Positions 26,901 to 37,433 of a DNA stretch of 64,000 bases are shown one piece after another (the first letter of the stretch is position 1; every line of letters begins with the position of its first letter). The stretch spans positions 1,585,514 to 1,649,513 of the forward strand of contig NZ_LT575472.1 of assembly GCF_900086595.1 (NCBI RefSeq). The letters are read 5' to 3'. The stretch is from Clostridium nigeriense (GTDB lineage Bacteria > Bacillota > Clostridia > Clostridiales > Clostridiaceae). Under the pieces are notes generated by a model. It worked only from the letters and a program-made list of their open reading frames with translations, ran no database searches and was not told where the DNA came from. Both the position numbers and the translations under genes were made by a program.

Positions 26901-26936
26901 AAACTGTGATATTTATCACAGTTTTTATTTTTTTTA
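26901..26936 (+). terminator. Terminator hairpin that also reads as a Crp-type palindrome
   Basis: AAACTGTGAT (26901-26910)/ATCACAGTTT (26915-26924), followed by a T-rich tail, looks like the terminator of the regulator gene. Its core TGTGA-N6-TCACA (26905-26920) equals the classical Crp consensus. Confidence 0.75.
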
Positions 26937-26959
26937 AGATTTATAATTTATACATGAGA

Positions 26960-26977
26960 TTGTTATTATTATAACAA
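26960..26977. promoter_or_regulatory. Palindromic operator upstream of asrA (Rex-like)
   Basis: TTGTTA-N6-TAACAA, 18 bp, extended by one pair on each side. Same length and half-sites as the Rex redox-repressor consensus (TTGTTAANNNNTTAACAA) except for the two inner positions. About 65 bases before the asrA start. Confidence 0.5.
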
Positions 26978-27042
26978 TTCTGAAGCGTAGATTAATTTAA
27001 TGAAGATATATAAAGAAAAAATAAAGTTAAGAGGTGTTAATG

Positions 27043-28059
27043 ATGGGATATAAACTTAAAGTAGAAGATTTCAATTTAGGATTAAGTGAATTAAGTAAAA
27101 AATATAAAATATATGCTCCAAAAATATTTGAAGGGCAAGGAAGATTTTCAGATACAGATATAGTAAGATACGGAGAAGTATCTAGAATAGAAGAAATAGA
27201 ATTTAACAAAAAATCAGCCTTTTCATATAAAGAAGTTCTTCTTCCAATAACACAAACTTTATTTTTCTTTACAGAAAAGGAAATAAAAGAACCAGATTTA
27301 GATGAAAAATCAATACTTGTATTTTTAAGGAGTTGCGATATTCATTCATTAAGAAGAATTGATGATATATATTTAAGAAATGGATTTGAAGATCCATATT
27401 ATAAAAAACTAAGAGAAAAAGCAAAATTTATTCTTATAGGATGTGAAAAAAGCTTTGATAATTGCTTCTGTGTAAGTATGGGAAGTAATAAAACTGAAGA
27501 ATATAATGCTTATATAAAACAAGAAGGTAATGAAGTTTATTTAGATATTAAAGATGATGAGTTCATCAACATATTTGAAAACTTAAATAATGAAAAGTTA
27601 GATGTAAAGCCAGATTTTGTTCAAGATAATAAGGTTAAAGTAAACATTCCAGATAATCTAGAATTAAAAGTTATGAAATCTACTATGTGGAATGAATATA
27701 GAGAAAGATGTATAGCATGTGGAAGATGCAACTTTGTTTGTCCAACATGTACTTGCTTTACAATGCAAGATATATTCTATAAGGATAATGGAAAAGTAGG
27801 AGAAAGAAGAAGAGTATGGGCTTCATGTCATGTTGATGGATATACAGATATGGCTGGGGGACATAGCTTTAGACAGGATAAGGGACAAAGAATGAGATTT
27901 AAAGTTCTTCATAAAGTACATGACTACAAAAAGAGATGGGGATACCATATGTGTGTTGGATGTGGTAGATGCGATGATATATGTCCAGAATATATTTCAT
28001 TCTCAAATTGTGTAAATAAATTAGAAAAAGCTATGGATGAGGTGAATTCAAATGAATAA
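27043..28059 (+). CDS. asrA: Anaerobic sulfite reductase subunit A
   Basis: Electron-transfer subunit of the Salmonella/Clostridium-type dissimilatory sulfite reductase AsrABC. Two [4Fe-4S] ferredoxin motifs lie in the C-terminal half: CIACGRCNFVCPTCTC and CVGCGRCDDICPE. Start set at ATG 27043, six bases after GAGGTG; another ATG three bases upstream is possible. 338 aa. Overlaps asrB by 8 bases. Preceded by a palindromic operator and a Crp-type regulator gene. Confidence 0.95.
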   Translation: MGYKLKVEDFNLGLSELSKKYKIYAPKIFEGQGRFSDTDIVRYGEVSRIEEIEFNKKSAFSYKEVLLPITQTLFFFTEKEIKEPDLDEKSILVFLRSCDIHSLRRIDDIYLRNGFEDPYYKKLREKAKFILIGCEKSFDNCFCVSMGSNKTEEYNAYIKQEGNEVYLDIKDDEFINIFENLNNEKLDVKPDFVQDNKVKVNIPDNLELKVMKSTMWNEYRERCIACGRCNFVCPTCTCFTMQDIFYKDNGKVGERRRVWASCHVDGYTDMAGGHSFRQDKGQRMRFKVLHKVHDYKKRWGYHMCVGCGRCDDICPEYISFSNCVNKLEKAMDEVNSNE

Positions 28060-28846
28060 AAATGAATATATACCATTTATATCAGAAATTTTAGAAGTTA
28101 TAGAGCATACTGAAATAGAATACACTTTTAGAATGGAGTTTAAAGGAGATGTAAAGCCAGGTCAATTTTTTGAAGTATCTTTACCTAAGTATGGAGAAGC
28201 TCCAATATCAGTAAGTGGAATAGGTAAAAACTATATTGATTTAACTATAAGAAAAGTTGGAAAAGTAACTGATGAGATATTTAAAAACTATGTAGGTGAT
28301 AAACTATTTTTAAGAGGGCCTTATGGAAATGGCTTTGATATAGAAAATTATAAAAATAAAGAGATTGTAGTAGTAGCTGGAGGAACAGGACTTTCACCAG
28401 TTAAAGGAATAGTTGATTATTTCTCAAATAATAAAGAAGAGTGTAGAGATTTTACTTTAATTTCAGGATTTAAATCTCCAAAGGATATTCTTTTTAAAGA
28501 TGATATTAAATCTTGGGAAAAGAATATGAATCTTATTCTAACTGTAGATGGTGCAGAAGAAGGATACAAAGGGAATGTAGGACTTGTAACTAAGTATATT
28601 CCTGAATTGAAAATAAAGGATAAAGAAAATGTACAAGTTATTGTTGTAGGGCCACCAATGATGATGAAGTTTACTGTATTAGAATTCTTAAAGCTTGGAA
28701 TTAAAGAAGAAAATATATGGATTTCACAAGAAAGAAAAATGTGTTGTGGAATAGGTAAATGTGGACATTGTAAAATAGATGATACTTATATTTGTTTAGA
28801 TGGACCAGTGTTTAATTATGTAAAAGGAAAAGAATTAATAGATTAG
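28052..28846 (+). CDS. asrB: Anaerobic sulfite reductase subunit B
   Basis: FAD/NAD(P)H-binding reductase subunit, related to dihydroorotate dehydrogenase electron-transfer proteins. Seen: PISVSGIG FAD region, the nucleotide loop VVAGGTGLSPVKG, VVGPPMMMK, and the C-terminal [2Fe-2S] ligands CCGIGKCGHCKIDDTYIC. 264 aa, full length. Overlaps asrA by 8 bases and ends 12 bases before asrC. Confidence 0.95.
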   Translation: MNKNEYIPFISEILEVIEHTEIEYTFRMEFKGDVKPGQFFEVSLPKYGEAPISVSGIGKNYIDLTIRKVGKVTDEIFKNYVGDKLFLRGPYGNGFDIENYKNKEIVVVAGGTGLSPVKGIVDYFSNNKEECRDFTLISGFKSPKDILFKDDIKSWEKNMNLILTVDGAEEGYKGNVGLVTKYIPELKIKDKENVQVIVVGPPMMMKFTVLEFLKLGIKEENIWISQERKMCCGIGKCGHCKIDDTYICLDGPVFNYVKGKELID

Positions 28847-28858
28847 GAGGAAGACACT

Positions 28859-29821
28859 ATGGATATAAATACTAAAAAGCTGAAAAAAAATGCTTTTAGA
28901 GTTACTAAAAATAGAGGGGTAACAGCTTCTAGAGTGAGAGTTCCAGGTGGATTCTTAAAGGCTGAATATTTAACTTTAATTCAAGAAATAGCTGACAAAT
29001 ATGGTGATGGAACAGTTCACTTAACAACAAGACAAGGTTTTGAAATTCCAGGAATAGACATGGAAGATATAGCAGAGGTTAACATTCTCCTTCAACCTAT
29101 AATTGAAGGATTAGAAATAAATCAAGAAGTTCCAGATAAGGGATATACAGCAGCAGGAACAAGAAATGTATCTGCCTGCATAGGAAATAAAGTTTGTCCT
29201 TATGCAAATTATAATACCACTAACTTTGCAAAGAAAATAGAAAAAGCAATCTTCCCAAATGATTTACATTTTAAAATAGCATTAACAGGATGTCCAAACG
29301 ATTGTATTAAGTCAAGAATGCATGACTTTGGTATTATAGGAATGACTGAACCACAATTTGATAAGGATAAATGTGTTTCTTGTGGGGCTTGTGTTAGAGC
29401 TTGTACTAAAAAATCAACAGGAGCTTTACATCCAGAAAACTATAGACCAGTAAGAGATCATAGTAAATGTATAGGTTGTGGGGAATGTGTAATTAATTGT
29501 CCAACTGGTGCGTGGACTAGAAGTAAGGAAAAATATTATAGGTTAGCTATAATGGGTAGAACAGGTAAGAAAAACCCAAGACTCGCAGAAGACTTTATTG
29601 TTTGGGTTGATGAAGAAAGTATAATTAAAATCATTTTAAACACTTATAAATATGTTGAAGAGTATATAGATAAAAATGCTCCAGGTGGCAAGGAGCATAT
29701 TGGATATATAGTTGATAGAACTGGATTTATGGAATTTAAAAAATGGGCTCTTGAAGGAGTAAATTTATCTAATAAGGCGATAGTAAAGGATAATATTTAT
29801 TGGAGTGGAATAAGATACTAA
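28859..29821 (+). CDS. asrC: Anaerobic sulfite reductase subunit C (siroheme)
   Basis: Catalytic subunit reducing sulfite to sulfide at a coupled siroheme-[4Fe-4S] centre. Cluster and siroheme ligands are in ACIGNKVCPYANYNT and TGCPNDC; an inserted ferredoxin domain adds two clusters (CVSCGACVRACTKK and CIGCGECVINCPTGA). 320 aa; GGAGGAAG precedes the ATG. The adjacent heme-precursor operon can make its siroheme. Confidence 0.95.
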   Translation: MDINTKKLKKNAFRVTKNRGVTASRVRVPGGFLKAEYLTLIQEIADKYGDGTVHLTTRQGFEIPGIDMEDIAEVNILLQPIIEGLEINQEVPDKGYTAAGTRNVSACIGNKVCPYANYNTTNFAKKIEKAIFPNDLHFKIALTGCPNDCIKSRMHDFGIIGMTEPQFDKDKCVSCGACVRACTKKSTGALHPENYRPVRDHSKCIGCGECVINCPTGAWTRSKEKYYRLAIMGRTGKKNPRLAEDFIVWVDEESIIKIILNTYKYVEEYIDKNAPGGKEHIGYIVDRTGFMEFKKWALEGVNLSNKAIVKDNIYWSGIRY

Positions 29822-29907
29822 TTATAGGCATTTACTTATAAATGAAATAAATATTACCTATTAGACAAATAGGATTCTAAATAGTTAAAATAAATATATG
29901 AAGTTTT

Positions 29908-29934
29908 AAGGAGCTGTCTAAGACAGCTCCTTTC
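29908..29934 (+). terminator. Terminator of asrABC
   Basis: AAGGAGCTGTCT (29908-29919) pairs with AGACAGCTCCTT (29921-29932), followed by T's; the innermost pairs open to form the loop. Confidence 0.88.
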
Positions 29935-30061
29935 ATTAATTAATTATACTTTCAAAGTGTCTTATCAATATAATAATATTTAGAAATGAAAAAAATTATT
30001 AATAGGAGTATAATAGGGGTAAGATAACTTAAGACATATTAATAAATTTAGGAGAAGTGAT

Positions 30062-31267
30062 ATGATTCAGCTTTTAGGTATTAAGAAAAACACTAAGGTA
30101 GAAATAAGGGAAAAATTAAGTTTATCTCCAAGAAAGAGAAAAGAATATACGGAAGAGTTGCTTAAATATTTTGAAGAGGTAGTTATACTATCCACTTGTA
30201 ATAGAACGGAAATTTATTATAGAGGTAATTTAAAGGGAGAAGAAAGCTTAAATATAATTTTTGAAATATTAAAATGGGATATTAATTTAAAAGAAAGCTG
30301 CTTTTACTTAGAAGAAAAAGAAACTGTGAAACATTTAATGGAAGTAGTTTGTGGGTTTCATTCTAAAATATTAGGGGAAGACCAAATTTTAGGGCAAATA
30401 AAAGAAGCATATTTAACAGCCATTGATTTGAAATCAGTAAATAGCGAATTACAAAGGCTATTTCTAGAAGCTATTACTTGTGGTAAAAAGTTTAGGACTG
30501 AAGGGAAGTTATATGAAATACCAGTGTCTTCTGCTTCTATTGCAGTAAGTGAAGCAATAAAAAATAAATCGAAAAAAATTATGGTTATTGGATATGGTGA
30601 AGTTGGTAGCTTAGTAGTTAAATATGCTCTTTCAAATAATATAGAAAAGTTAGTTTTAGTAGTTCGAAATACAGAAAAAGTTAAGGATATATTTGATGAA
30701 AGAGTGGTTGTTACAACTTATGACGAAGGAAGAAAAATTATAAATGAAATGGATTGTGTAATATCTTGTACATCTGCTCCACATTTGATTATAGAAAAGA
30801 AACATATTAATGAATATGGAGGAAATATTATAATTTTTGATTTGGCTATGCCAAGAGATATAGATGACAAAATAAAAGAATTTAAAAGAGTAAGACTTTA
30901 TGATATAGATGAAATAAGTTTAATGGATGATGAAAATAAGAATTTAAGAAAAGAGAGAATGCTAAGTTATAAATCTATCATAGAAAACTATATAAAAGAA
31001 TTCTTTCAGTGGAAGAATATTAGAGAAGTATCCACTGTAATAAAGGATATAAAAAATAATAGCGCTAAGATAATAGAAGAAAGAGAAAAAACGCTACAAA
31101 ATAAATGTCATGATGAAAAAGATTTAGAAATTGCTAAGATACTTATAAAAAGTACTTCGGATTATTATGTAAATAGAGCTATTGAAGTATTAAAGGAAGA
31201 GCAGTTAAAGGGGCAGGGTAAAGAATGTATAAAAATATTAGAAAAGATATTTCTAAAGAAGATATAG
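30062..31267 (+). CDS. hemA: Glutamyl-tRNA reductase
   Basis: First committed step of tetrapyrrole synthesis by the C5 route. Catalytic Cys in STCNRTEIYY (about residue 44), the GEDQILGQIKEAY signature, a Rossmann site IGYGEVGSLV and a C-terminal helical dimerisation arm. 401 aa. GGAGAAG precedes the ATG. First gene of a seven-gene operon leading to siroheme; overlaps the next gene by 43 bases. Confidence 0.94.
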   Translation: MIQLLGIKKNTKVEIREKLSLSPRKRKEYTEELLKYFEEVVILSTCNRTEIYYRGNLKGEESLNIIFEILKWDINLKESCFYLEEKETVKHLMEVVCGFHSKILGEDQILGQIKEAYLTAIDLKSVNSELQRLFLEAITCGKKFRTEGKLYEIPVSSASIAVSEAIKNKSKKIMVIGYGEVGSLVVKYALSNNIEKLVLVVRNTEKVKDIFDERVVVTTYDEGRKIINEMDCVISCTSAPHLIIEKKHINEYGGNIIIFDLAMPRDIDDKIKEFKRVRLYDIDEISLMDDENKNLRKERMLSYKSIIENYIKEFFQWKNIREVSTVIKDIKNNSAKIIEEREKTLQNKCHDEKDLEIAKILIKSTSDYYVNRAIEVLKEEQLKGQGKECIKILEKIFLKKI

Positions 31268-31893
31268 AGTACACTTACCTTTCATTAATTTCTAATAAAC
31301 TTAATGTTGGCATAATAGGTGGAGGAAAAGCTTCTTATATTAAATGTAAAAACTTTTTATCTAAAAAATGTAATGTTGAAGTATTGGCTTTAGATTTTAT
31401 AGATGAATTTAATAATTTAATGGATGTTAAGCTTATCCATAATTCTTATTATAAAGAGTTTATAAGAGATAAACACTTGATAGTAATAGCAACTAATGAT
31501 AAAAATATAAATAATGAAATTAAAAAAGATTGTGAAGAAAGTTATAAAATCTATATTTTTGCAGAGAATTATTTAGAAAGTATGGCAATTGCTCCTGTTC
31601 AAAGAAGCTTGAAAAATATAAGTTTTGCTATAAATACTAATCATGGAAATCCTAATGGTTCATTATTGTTAGCTAAAAAAATAATTGAAACATTAAGTGA
31701 ATATGATGATTTTATTGGATATTCTTCTTTAATACGAGGGAAAGCCAAAATACTAAAGGAATATAAAAAAGACATAATTAAATTTGTTTGTAGCGAAGAT
31801 TTTAAATATATTTATGATAAGAAAAAAGATAAATTAGTTATTGAAATGTTTTTTGGGAAAGAAATATTAAATAAATTATACAAGAATTTATAG
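31225..31893 (+). CDS. Precorrin-2 dehydrogenase (Met8/CysG N-terminal type)
   Basis: 222 aa. An NAD-binding segment [22 protein letters not shown] and the central [31 protein letters not shown] block are typical of siroheme synthase N-domains that oxidise precorrin-2 to sirohydrochlorin. GGGCAGGG lies upstream of the ATG, inside hemA. Chelatase activity may be absent, since a CbiK-type chelatase ends the operon. Confidence 0.85.
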   Translation: MYKNIRKDISKEDIEYTYLSLISNKLNVGIIGGGKASYIKCKNFLSKKCNVEVLALDFIDEFNNLMDVKLIHNSYYKEFIRDKHLIVIATNDKNINNEIKKDCEESYKIYIFAENYLESMAIAPVQRSLKNISFAINTNHGNPNGSLLLAKKIIETLSEYDDFIGYSSLIRGKAKILKEYKKDIIKFVCSEDFKYIYDKKKDKLVIEMFFGKEILNKLYKNL

Positions 31894-31903
31894 GAGATAT
31901 TTT

Positions 31904-32779
31904 ATGGAGATAATTATAGCAACTAGAAAAAGTAAATTAGCTCAAGTACAAGCGGAAAGAGTTATGGAACTTATAAAAGAAATAAATAATATAAATTCAA
32001 AGAAATTATTAGTAGTTACAGAAGGTGATAAAAGATTGGATGTAACTTTAGATAAAATAGGTGGTAAGGGATTATTCGTAAAAGAAATAGAATATGCTCT
32101 ATTAAATAAGGAAGCTCATGCAGCTGTTCATAGTATGAAGGATGTACCTTTTGAATTGCCAGAAGGTTTTGAACTTATAGCTGTTCCAGAAAGAGAAGAC
32201 ATTAGGGATGTTTTTGTATCAAGAAATAACATTCATTTTGATGAACTAAAAGAAGGGGCTATCATAGGAACTAGCAGTATAAGAAGAGCAGCAATGCTTA
32301 GAGAACTTCGTAAAGATATAAAGATTGTTCCCATAAGAGGAAATGTTCAAACTCGATTAGAAAAGATGCAAAATGAAAATATGGATGGAATAATTTTAGC
32401 TGCAGCAGGCTTAAAAAGACTTAAGATGGAAAATATCATTACAGATTATTTTGATCCTAAGGTGTTTTTACCAGCTATTGGGCAAGGAGCTTTAGGAATT
32501 GAAGCTTTAATTAATGGAGAATACAATTCTTATTTAAAGAAGTTAGATAATAAAGAGGTTAGGATATCTGTAGAAGCTGAAAGAAGCTTTATGAGAAAAT
32601 TAAATGGTGGATGTCATAGTGTAATTGGCGTTTATTCTGAAATTAAAAATAATGATTTATATATGATAGGAACTTTTGATGTAGGTGGAGGAAAAATAGT
32701 AAAGAAAGATATTTTAGGAAATTTAGAAGAAAATATTGAACTTGGAATAAAATTAGCTAATAAGATAATGAAAGGATAG
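31904..32779 (+). CDS. hemC: Porphobilinogen deaminase (hydroxymethylbilane synthase)
   Basis: Polymerises four porphobilinogen into hydroxymethylbilane. Seen: [11 protein letters not shown]-terminus, [18 protein letters not shown], and the dipyrromethane cofactor Cys in LNGGCHS. 291 aa, near normal. GGAGAT precedes the ATG; 11 bases after the previous gene and 4 before cobA-hemD. Confidence 0.96.
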   Translation: MEIIIATRKSKLAQVQAERVMELIKEINNINSKKLLVVTEGDKRLDVTLDKIGGKGLFVKEIEYALLNKEAHAAVHSMKDVPFELPEGFELIAVPEREDIRDVFVSRNNIHFDELKEGAIIGTSSIRRAAMLRELRKDIKIVPIRGNVQTRLEKMQNENMDGIILAAAGLKRLKMENIITDYFDPKVFLPAIGQGALGIEALINGEYNSYLKKLDNKEVRISVEAERSFMRKLNGGCHSVIGVYSEIKNNDLYMIGTFDVGGGKIVKKDILGNLEENIELGIKLANKIMKG

Positions 32780-32783
32780 TAAA

Positions 32784-34271
32784 ATGAGTAAGGTTTATAT
32801 TATTGGTACAGGACCAGGAGATGAGGATTTATTAACAATAAAAGCAGTAGATGCACTACAAAAATGTACAGCAGTTTTATATGATAGATTAGTTTCAAAT
32901 AATATATTAAATTACTTAGATGAAAAATGTGAAGTATATTATTGTGGTAAGGAGCCTGGAGCTCATTATAAAACACAAGAAGAAATAAATGAATCTTTAG
33001 TTAATTTAGCTAAAGAAGGACATATAGTTGGTAGAATTAAAGGTGGAGATCCATATGTTTTTGGAAGAGGTGGAGAAGAAGCTTTAGCATTAATAGAAGA
33101 AAATATAGATTTTGAAGTTATTCCTGGTGTTACATCTCCTATATCAGTATTAAATTATGCTGGAATTCCTATTACTCAAAGAGGAATGTCTCAAAGTTTT
33201 CATATAATTACAGGAATGACAGCGGGAGTATTAAACATTAATTGGGAAGCTGTTGCTAAAGAAAAAGGAACTTTGGTATTTATGATGGGTCTTAATAACT
33301 TAGGAGATATTATTAAAAATCTAATAAGTAATGGAAAAGATGAGAATACTAAGGTAGCTGTTATTATGAGAGGAACCTCTTCAAAACAAAAAAAGGTAGT
33401 TGGAACTATAAAGGATATTGAAGAAAAAGTAGAAAAGGCTAAATTGAAATCTCCATGTATTATAGTAATGGGGGAAGTTGTTTCATTAAATGATAGGTTA
33501 AATTGGTATGAAGATAAACCGCTGTTTGGTTCTAATATTTGTGTAACAAGATCTAGAGAACAAGCATCTAATTTAAAGAAAAAATTAAAGGATTTAGGAG
33601 CAGAGGTAACAGAAATAAATTCTATAAAAATTCACTCTACTAAAGAAAACTTAGATGAAGTAAAAGATAAAATTCATGAGTATGATCATATATTATTAAC
33701 TTCAGTAAATGGAGTAAACTTATTTTTTGAATACATAATAGAAAACAAGATAGATATAAGAAATATAAAAGCTAAATTTTCAGTAGTAGGGAAAGCAACT
33801 AGAAAGGCTCTTGAACAAAAAGGTATTCAAGCTTTTCTTATGGCAAGAGAATTTGTAGGAGAAGGTTTGTTTAATTCATTAAAACCCCATCTAAATAGTA
33901 GCGAAAAGGTATTACTTCCTTGTTCATCAGGAAGTAGGAGCTATTTAAAAGATGAAATTGAAAAATTAGGTTTAACTGTAGATAGAATTCATACCTATGA
34001 TACAATTTGTGGAGAAGTTAAAAATAAAAAAGTATTTGATGAAGTAGATTTTATTTTATATACAAGTCCAAGTACTGTAAATAATATGATATCTTTATTT
34101 GGAGTAGATAAAATTAAGCAAAAGCATAATATTGCAATTGGGCCACAAACCTTTAAAGCATTAAAAGAAAGTGACATAGTTAGTCATATGTGCAGAAAGC
34201 ATTCAGAAGATGGTTTCTTAGATGAAATAGTAGAAATATATAAAACATATAAAGAAAGCAAAGGTGAATAA
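32784..34271 (+). CDS. cobA-hemD: Fused uroporphyrinogen-III methyltransferase / synthase
   Basis: 495 aa, two enzymes in one chain. Residues 1 to about 250 are the SAM-dependent methyltransferase (VYIIGTGPGDEDLLTIKA, VGRIKGGDPYVFGRGGEE, VIPGVTSPISV) that makes precorrin-2; residues about 250-495 are uroporphyrinogen-III synthase (CVTRSREQASNLKKKL, LLTSVNGVNLFFE, ILYTSPSTVNNM). This fusion is common in clostridia and channels hydroxymethylbilane to siroheme or cobalamin rather than heme. Confidence 0.94.
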   Translation: MSKVYIIGTGPGDEDLLTIKAVDALQKCTAVLYDRLVSNNILNYLDEKCEVYYCGKEPGAHYKTQEEINESLVNLAKEGHIVGRIKGGDPYVFGRGGEEALALIEENIDFEVIPGVTSPISVLNYAGIPITQRGMSQSFHIITGMTAGVLNINWEAVAKEKGTLVFMMGLNNLGDIIKNLISNGKDENTKVAVIMRGTSSKQKKVVGTIKDIEEKVEKAKLKSPCIIVMGEVVSLNDRLNWYEDKPLFGSNICVTRSREQASNLKKKLKDLGAEVTEINSIKIHSTKENLDEVKDKIHEYDHILLTSVNGVNLFFEYIIENKIDIRNIKAKFSVVGKATRKALEQKGIQAFLMAREFVGEGLFNSLKPHLNSSEKVLLPCSSGSRSYLKDEIEKLGLTVDRIHTYDTICGEVKNKKVFDEVDFILYTSPSTVNNMISLFGVDKIKQKHNIAIGPQTFKALKESDIVSHMCRKHSEDGFLDEIVEIYKTYKESKGE

Positions 34272-34272
34272 T

Positions 34273-35241
34273 ATGATTAAAAGGGGAAGAAGACTAAGAG
34301 CAAATTCAGCAATTAGAGATTTAGTAAGAGAAAATACATTAAGTTCTAAGGATTTTATTTTCCCAATTTTTGTTGTAGAAGGTGAAAATATAAAGGAAGA
34401 GATATCATCAATGAAAGGGAATTATCATTGGTCTTTAGATAGACTTCCTGAAATAATAAAAGAAGTTGAAAAAAATAATATTAGAGGAATTATACTATTT
34501 GGGCTTCCAAGTCATAAAGATGATACTGGTTCAGAAAGTTATAATAATGATGGTATTGTTCAAAAAGCAATCAGAAAAATAAGAGAAATTTCAAATGATT
34601 TATATATAATTACAGATGTTTGCATGTGCCAATATACTAGTCATGGGCATTGTGGAATATTAAATGGTAATGAAGTAGACAATGACAAAACCCTTGAAAT
34701 ATTAGGGAAAATATCATTATCTTGTGCAAAGGCTGGAGCTCATATGGTAGCACCTTCTGATATGATGGATGGTAGAATTGGACATATAAGAAAAGTATTA
34801 GATGATAATGGATATGAAAATGTAGCAATAATGAGTTATGCAGCTAAATATTCTTCAGCTTTCTATGGACCATTTAGGGAAGCAGCTCATTCAGCACCAC
34901 AATTTGGAGATAGAAAAACTTATCAAATGGATCCTGCAAATTCAGAGGAAGCATTAAAGGAAATAAAATGGGATATAAATGAAGGCGCAGACATAATTAT
35001 GGTAAAACCAGCAATGTCGTACCTAGATATAATAAGTAAAGCAAAAGGAACAGTAGATGTTCCAATTTGTGCTTACAATGTAAGTGGTGAGTTTGCAATG
35101 GTTAAGGCAGCAGCAGAAGCAGGATTAATAAATGAAAAAGCAGTTGCATTAGAAATGCTACTTTCTATGAAAAGAGCAGGTGCAGATATTATAATAACTT
35201 ATTATGCTTTAGATGCAGTAAGATGGTTAAAGGAGAATTAG
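34273..35241 (+). CDS. hemB: Delta-aminolevulinic acid dehydratase (porphobilinogen synthase)
   Basis: Condenses two 5-aminolevulinate. Zn-type cysteine set [14 protein letters not shown], Schiff-base lysines in [18 protein letters not shown] and [15 protein letters not shown] 34273 lies one base after the cobA-hemD stop and behind AAAGGTG; the GTG at 34264 is rejected because it lies in that RBS. 322 aa. Overlaps hemL only by the RBS. Confidence 0.95.
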   Translation: MIKRGRRLRANSAIRDLVRENTLSSKDFIFPIFVVEGENIKEEISSMKGNYHWSLDRLPEIIKEVEKNNIRGIILFGLPSHKDDTGSESYNNDGIVQKAIRKIREISNDLYIITDVCMCQYTSHGHCGILNGNEVDNDKTLEILGKISLSCAKAGAHMVAPSDMMDGRIGHIRKVLDDNGYENVAIMSYAAKYSSAFYGPFREAAHSAPQFGDRKTYQMDPANSEEALKEIKWDINEGADIIMVKPAMSYLDIISKAKGTVDVPICAYNVSGEFAMVKAAAEAGLINEKAVALEMLLSMKRAGADIIITYYALDAVRWLKEN

Positions 35242-35243
35242 GT

Positions 35244-36521
35244 ATGAGAAATGAAGTAATATTCCATGAATCTAAAAAGTATATGCCTGGTGGAGTAAAT
35301 TCTCCAGTCCGTTCTTATAAAAATACTGGTATGACACCACCAATTATAAAGAGTGGAAAAGGGGCTATAATAATAGATGAAGAGGGTAAGGACTATATTG
35401 ATTTTGTTTTAGCTTGGGGCCCTATGTTTTTAGGTCATTGTGATAAAGATGTAGTAAAAGCTATTAAAGAGGTGTCAGAAAGTGCAATAGCTTTTGGAGC
35501 ACCTACTGAATTAGAACTTATAATGGCTAAATTTTTATGTAAAAATTTAGGGAATATTGAAATGGTTAGAATGGTTAACTCTGGTACAGAAGCAACTATG
35601 AGCGCTATAAAACTTGCAAGAGGATACACAAAGAAAAATAAAATTATTAAATTTGCTGGTTGCTATCATGGACATTTTGATGGTTTTTTGGTAGAAGCGG
35701 GATCAGGAGTGTTAACTAATGGAATACCAGGATCATTGGGAGTACCTGAAGATAGTATAAAAAATACTTTAATAGCAACCTATAATGATAAAGAAAGTAT
35801 TAAAGAACTATTTAATAAATATGGTGATGATATAGCGGGAGTTATTATTGAGCCAGTTGCAGGCAATATGGGAGTTATTAAGGCTGAAGATGAATTTATG
35901 ATTTTATTAAGGGAACTATGTAATGAGTATAAAGCTTTATTAATTTTTGATGAAGTTATGAGTGGATTTAGAGTATCCTTTGAAGGGGCTCAAAAGTTAT
36001 TTAAGGTTAAGCCTGATTTAGTTACATATGCAAAGATTATAGGGGGTGGCCTTCCTTGTGGTGCATATGGTGGTAAGAAGGAAATAATGGAATGTTTATC
36101 TCCATTAGGTGAGGTTTATCAAGCTGGAACTATGTCAGGGAATCCAATAGTTATGGCGGCAGGAATAGCTACTTTAAATAAAATAAAAAATAATAAAGAA
36201 GAATATTATAATAAAATTGAGAAACTAGGTAAATTATTAGAAGATGGAATAAAAGAAATAGCAAAAGAAAAGTCAATTCCATTAACTATAAATAGATATG
36301 GAGGAATGCTTACAATTTTCTTTACAGATTTAAAAGAAGTTAAGAAGTATGCTGATGTTAAGACTTGTAATGAAGAAATATTTAAAAAATATTTTAAGCA
36401 TATGATTAATAATTGTATTAATATACCTCCATCTCAATATGAAGCTTTATTTTTAAGTATTGCTCACACAGAAGAGCATATAAATAAATTCTTAGAGGCC
36501 TTTAAAAAATTTAATATTTAA
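35244..36521 (+). CDS. hemL: Glutamate-1-semialdehyde 2,1-aminomutase
   Basis: PLP enzyme forming 5-aminolevulinate after HemA. PLP-binding Lys in [17 protein letters not shown]; also [11 protein letters not shown] and [21 protein letters not shown] 35244 chosen with AAAGGAGAATTAGGT before it; an in-frame ATG at 35223 would run inside hemB. 425 aa, full length. Two bases separate it from the hemB stop. Confidence 0.95.
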   Translation: MRNEVIFHESKKYMPGGVNSPVRSYKNTGMTPPIIKSGKGAIIIDEEGKDYIDFVLAWGPMFLGHCDKDVVKAIKEVSESAIAFGAPTELELIMAKFLCKNLGNIEMVRMVNSGTEATMSAIKLARGYTKKNKIIKFAGCYHGHFDGFLVEAGSGVLTNGIPGSLGVPEDSIKNTLIATYNDKESIKELFNKYGDDIAGVIIEPVAGNMGVIKAEDEFMILLRELCNEYKALLIFDEVMSGFRVSFEGAQKLFKVKPDLVTYAKIIGGGLPCGAYGGKKEIMECLSPLGEVYQAGTMSGNPIVMAAGIATLNKIKNNKEEYYNKIEKLGKLLEDGIKEIAKEKSIPLTINRYGGMLTIFFTDLKEVKKYADVKTCNEEIFKKYFKHMINNCINIPPSQYEALFLSIAHTEEHINKFLEAFKKFNI

Positions 36522-36534
36522 AGGAGATGACTTT

Positions 36535-37308
36535 ATGTCAATGAAGGCAGTTGTTATAGTTTCTTTTGGAACTGCTAATTTAGAGGGATTAAATTTTCTT
36601 GAGAACTTTGAAGATGAAGTAAGAAATTCACTTAGTGATAAATATTATATATGCAAGGCTTTTACATCTAGTATAATAACAAATATTTTATTTAATAAAT
36701 ATGGGAAAATAGTACCTAGATTAGAAGAAGTCTTATTTAATTTAGGCAATGATGGATATAAGGAAGTTTATATACAACCATTACATATAATAGAAGGTAG
36801 CGAATTCTTATCAATAAAAAATATTATAAAGGAATATGATTATTCATTTTCTAAAATAACTTTAGGAAAACCTATTATGGGAAAAGAGGAAAAGGAATTA
36901 TTAGAAGGATGTAATTTAATAGTTGATTCTATTGAAAAAAATTTAGAAAAAGATAAGAGTATAGTTTTAGTAGGGCATGGTTCTAAAACTATAGATACAG
37001 AAAGTTACAATAAATTAAAAAGTACCTTTAATAAAAAAGGATTTAAAAATGTTTATATGGGAACATTGGAAGGAGAAATAAGAAAAGAAGACATATTAAA
37101 AGAACTTTTAAGAGATAATATTGAAGAAGTTTTAATATCTCCAATTCTTATACTACCAGGTAATCATATAAAAAAAGATATTTTTGGCGATAAAAATTCT
37201 TGGAAATCATTATTTGAAGATAACAATATTAAGGTATGTTCTGTTAATAAATCATTATTAGAGTATGATGAAATTAGAAGGTTTTATATAAATAAGATTA
37301 AGGGTTAA
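36535..37308 (+). CDS. cbiK: CbiK-type sirohydrochlorin chelatase
   Basis: 257 aa. Metal-ligand regions QPLHIIEGSEF, VGHGSK and PGNHIKKDIFGDKNSWKS match CbiK, the sirohydrochlorin cobaltochelatase of anaerobes. As the last gene of the siroheme operon and with AsrC close by, it probably inserts iron to finish siroheme; no cobalamin gene is present in the window to suggest cobalt. CbiK enzymes can do both. AAGGAGATG precedes the ATG; a terminator follows. Confidence 0.88.
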   Translation: MSMKAVVIVSFGTANLEGLNFLENFEDEVRNSLSDKYYICKAFTSSIITNILFNKYGKIVPRLEEVLFNLGNDGYKEVYIQPLHIIEGSEFLSIKNIIKEYDYSFSKITLGKPIMGKEEKELLEGCNLIVDSIEKNLEKDKSIVLVGHGSKTIDTESYNKLKSTFNKKGFKNVYMGTLEGEIRKEDILKELLRDNIEEVLISPILILPGNHIKKDIFGDKNSWKSLFEDNNIKVCSVNKSLLEYDEIRRFYINKIKG

Positions 37309-37317
37309 TATATAATA

Positions 37318-37355
37318 TGAAAAACAAAGTTTTATTTGCAAAACTTTGTTTTTCA
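37318..37355. terminator. Terminator of siroheme operon
   Basis: 16-bp perfect stem, arms 37318-37333 and 37340-37355, with the T run in the second arm. Confidence 0.85.
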
Positions 37356-37399
37356 TTGTACAATGTGATTGGCAAAAAAAGAATTGCTTATGGCAATTA

Positions 37400-37417
37400 T
37401 TGTTAAAATTTTGACGA
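37400..37417. promoter_or_regulatory. Rex-like site upstream of FNT channel gene
   Basis: TTGTTAA-AATT-TTGACGA: the left half matches the Rex consensus fully, the right half 5 of 7. It lies 16 bases before the ATG, compatible with repression. Confidence 0.4.
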
Positions 37418-37433
37418 TATAGTGGGGTGCATC

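Noticed and set aside
26905..26920. TGTGA-N6-TCACA as a proven Crp operator
   Set aside because: The same palindrome forms a terminator with a T run at the end of the regulator gene; binding cannot be claimed from sequence.
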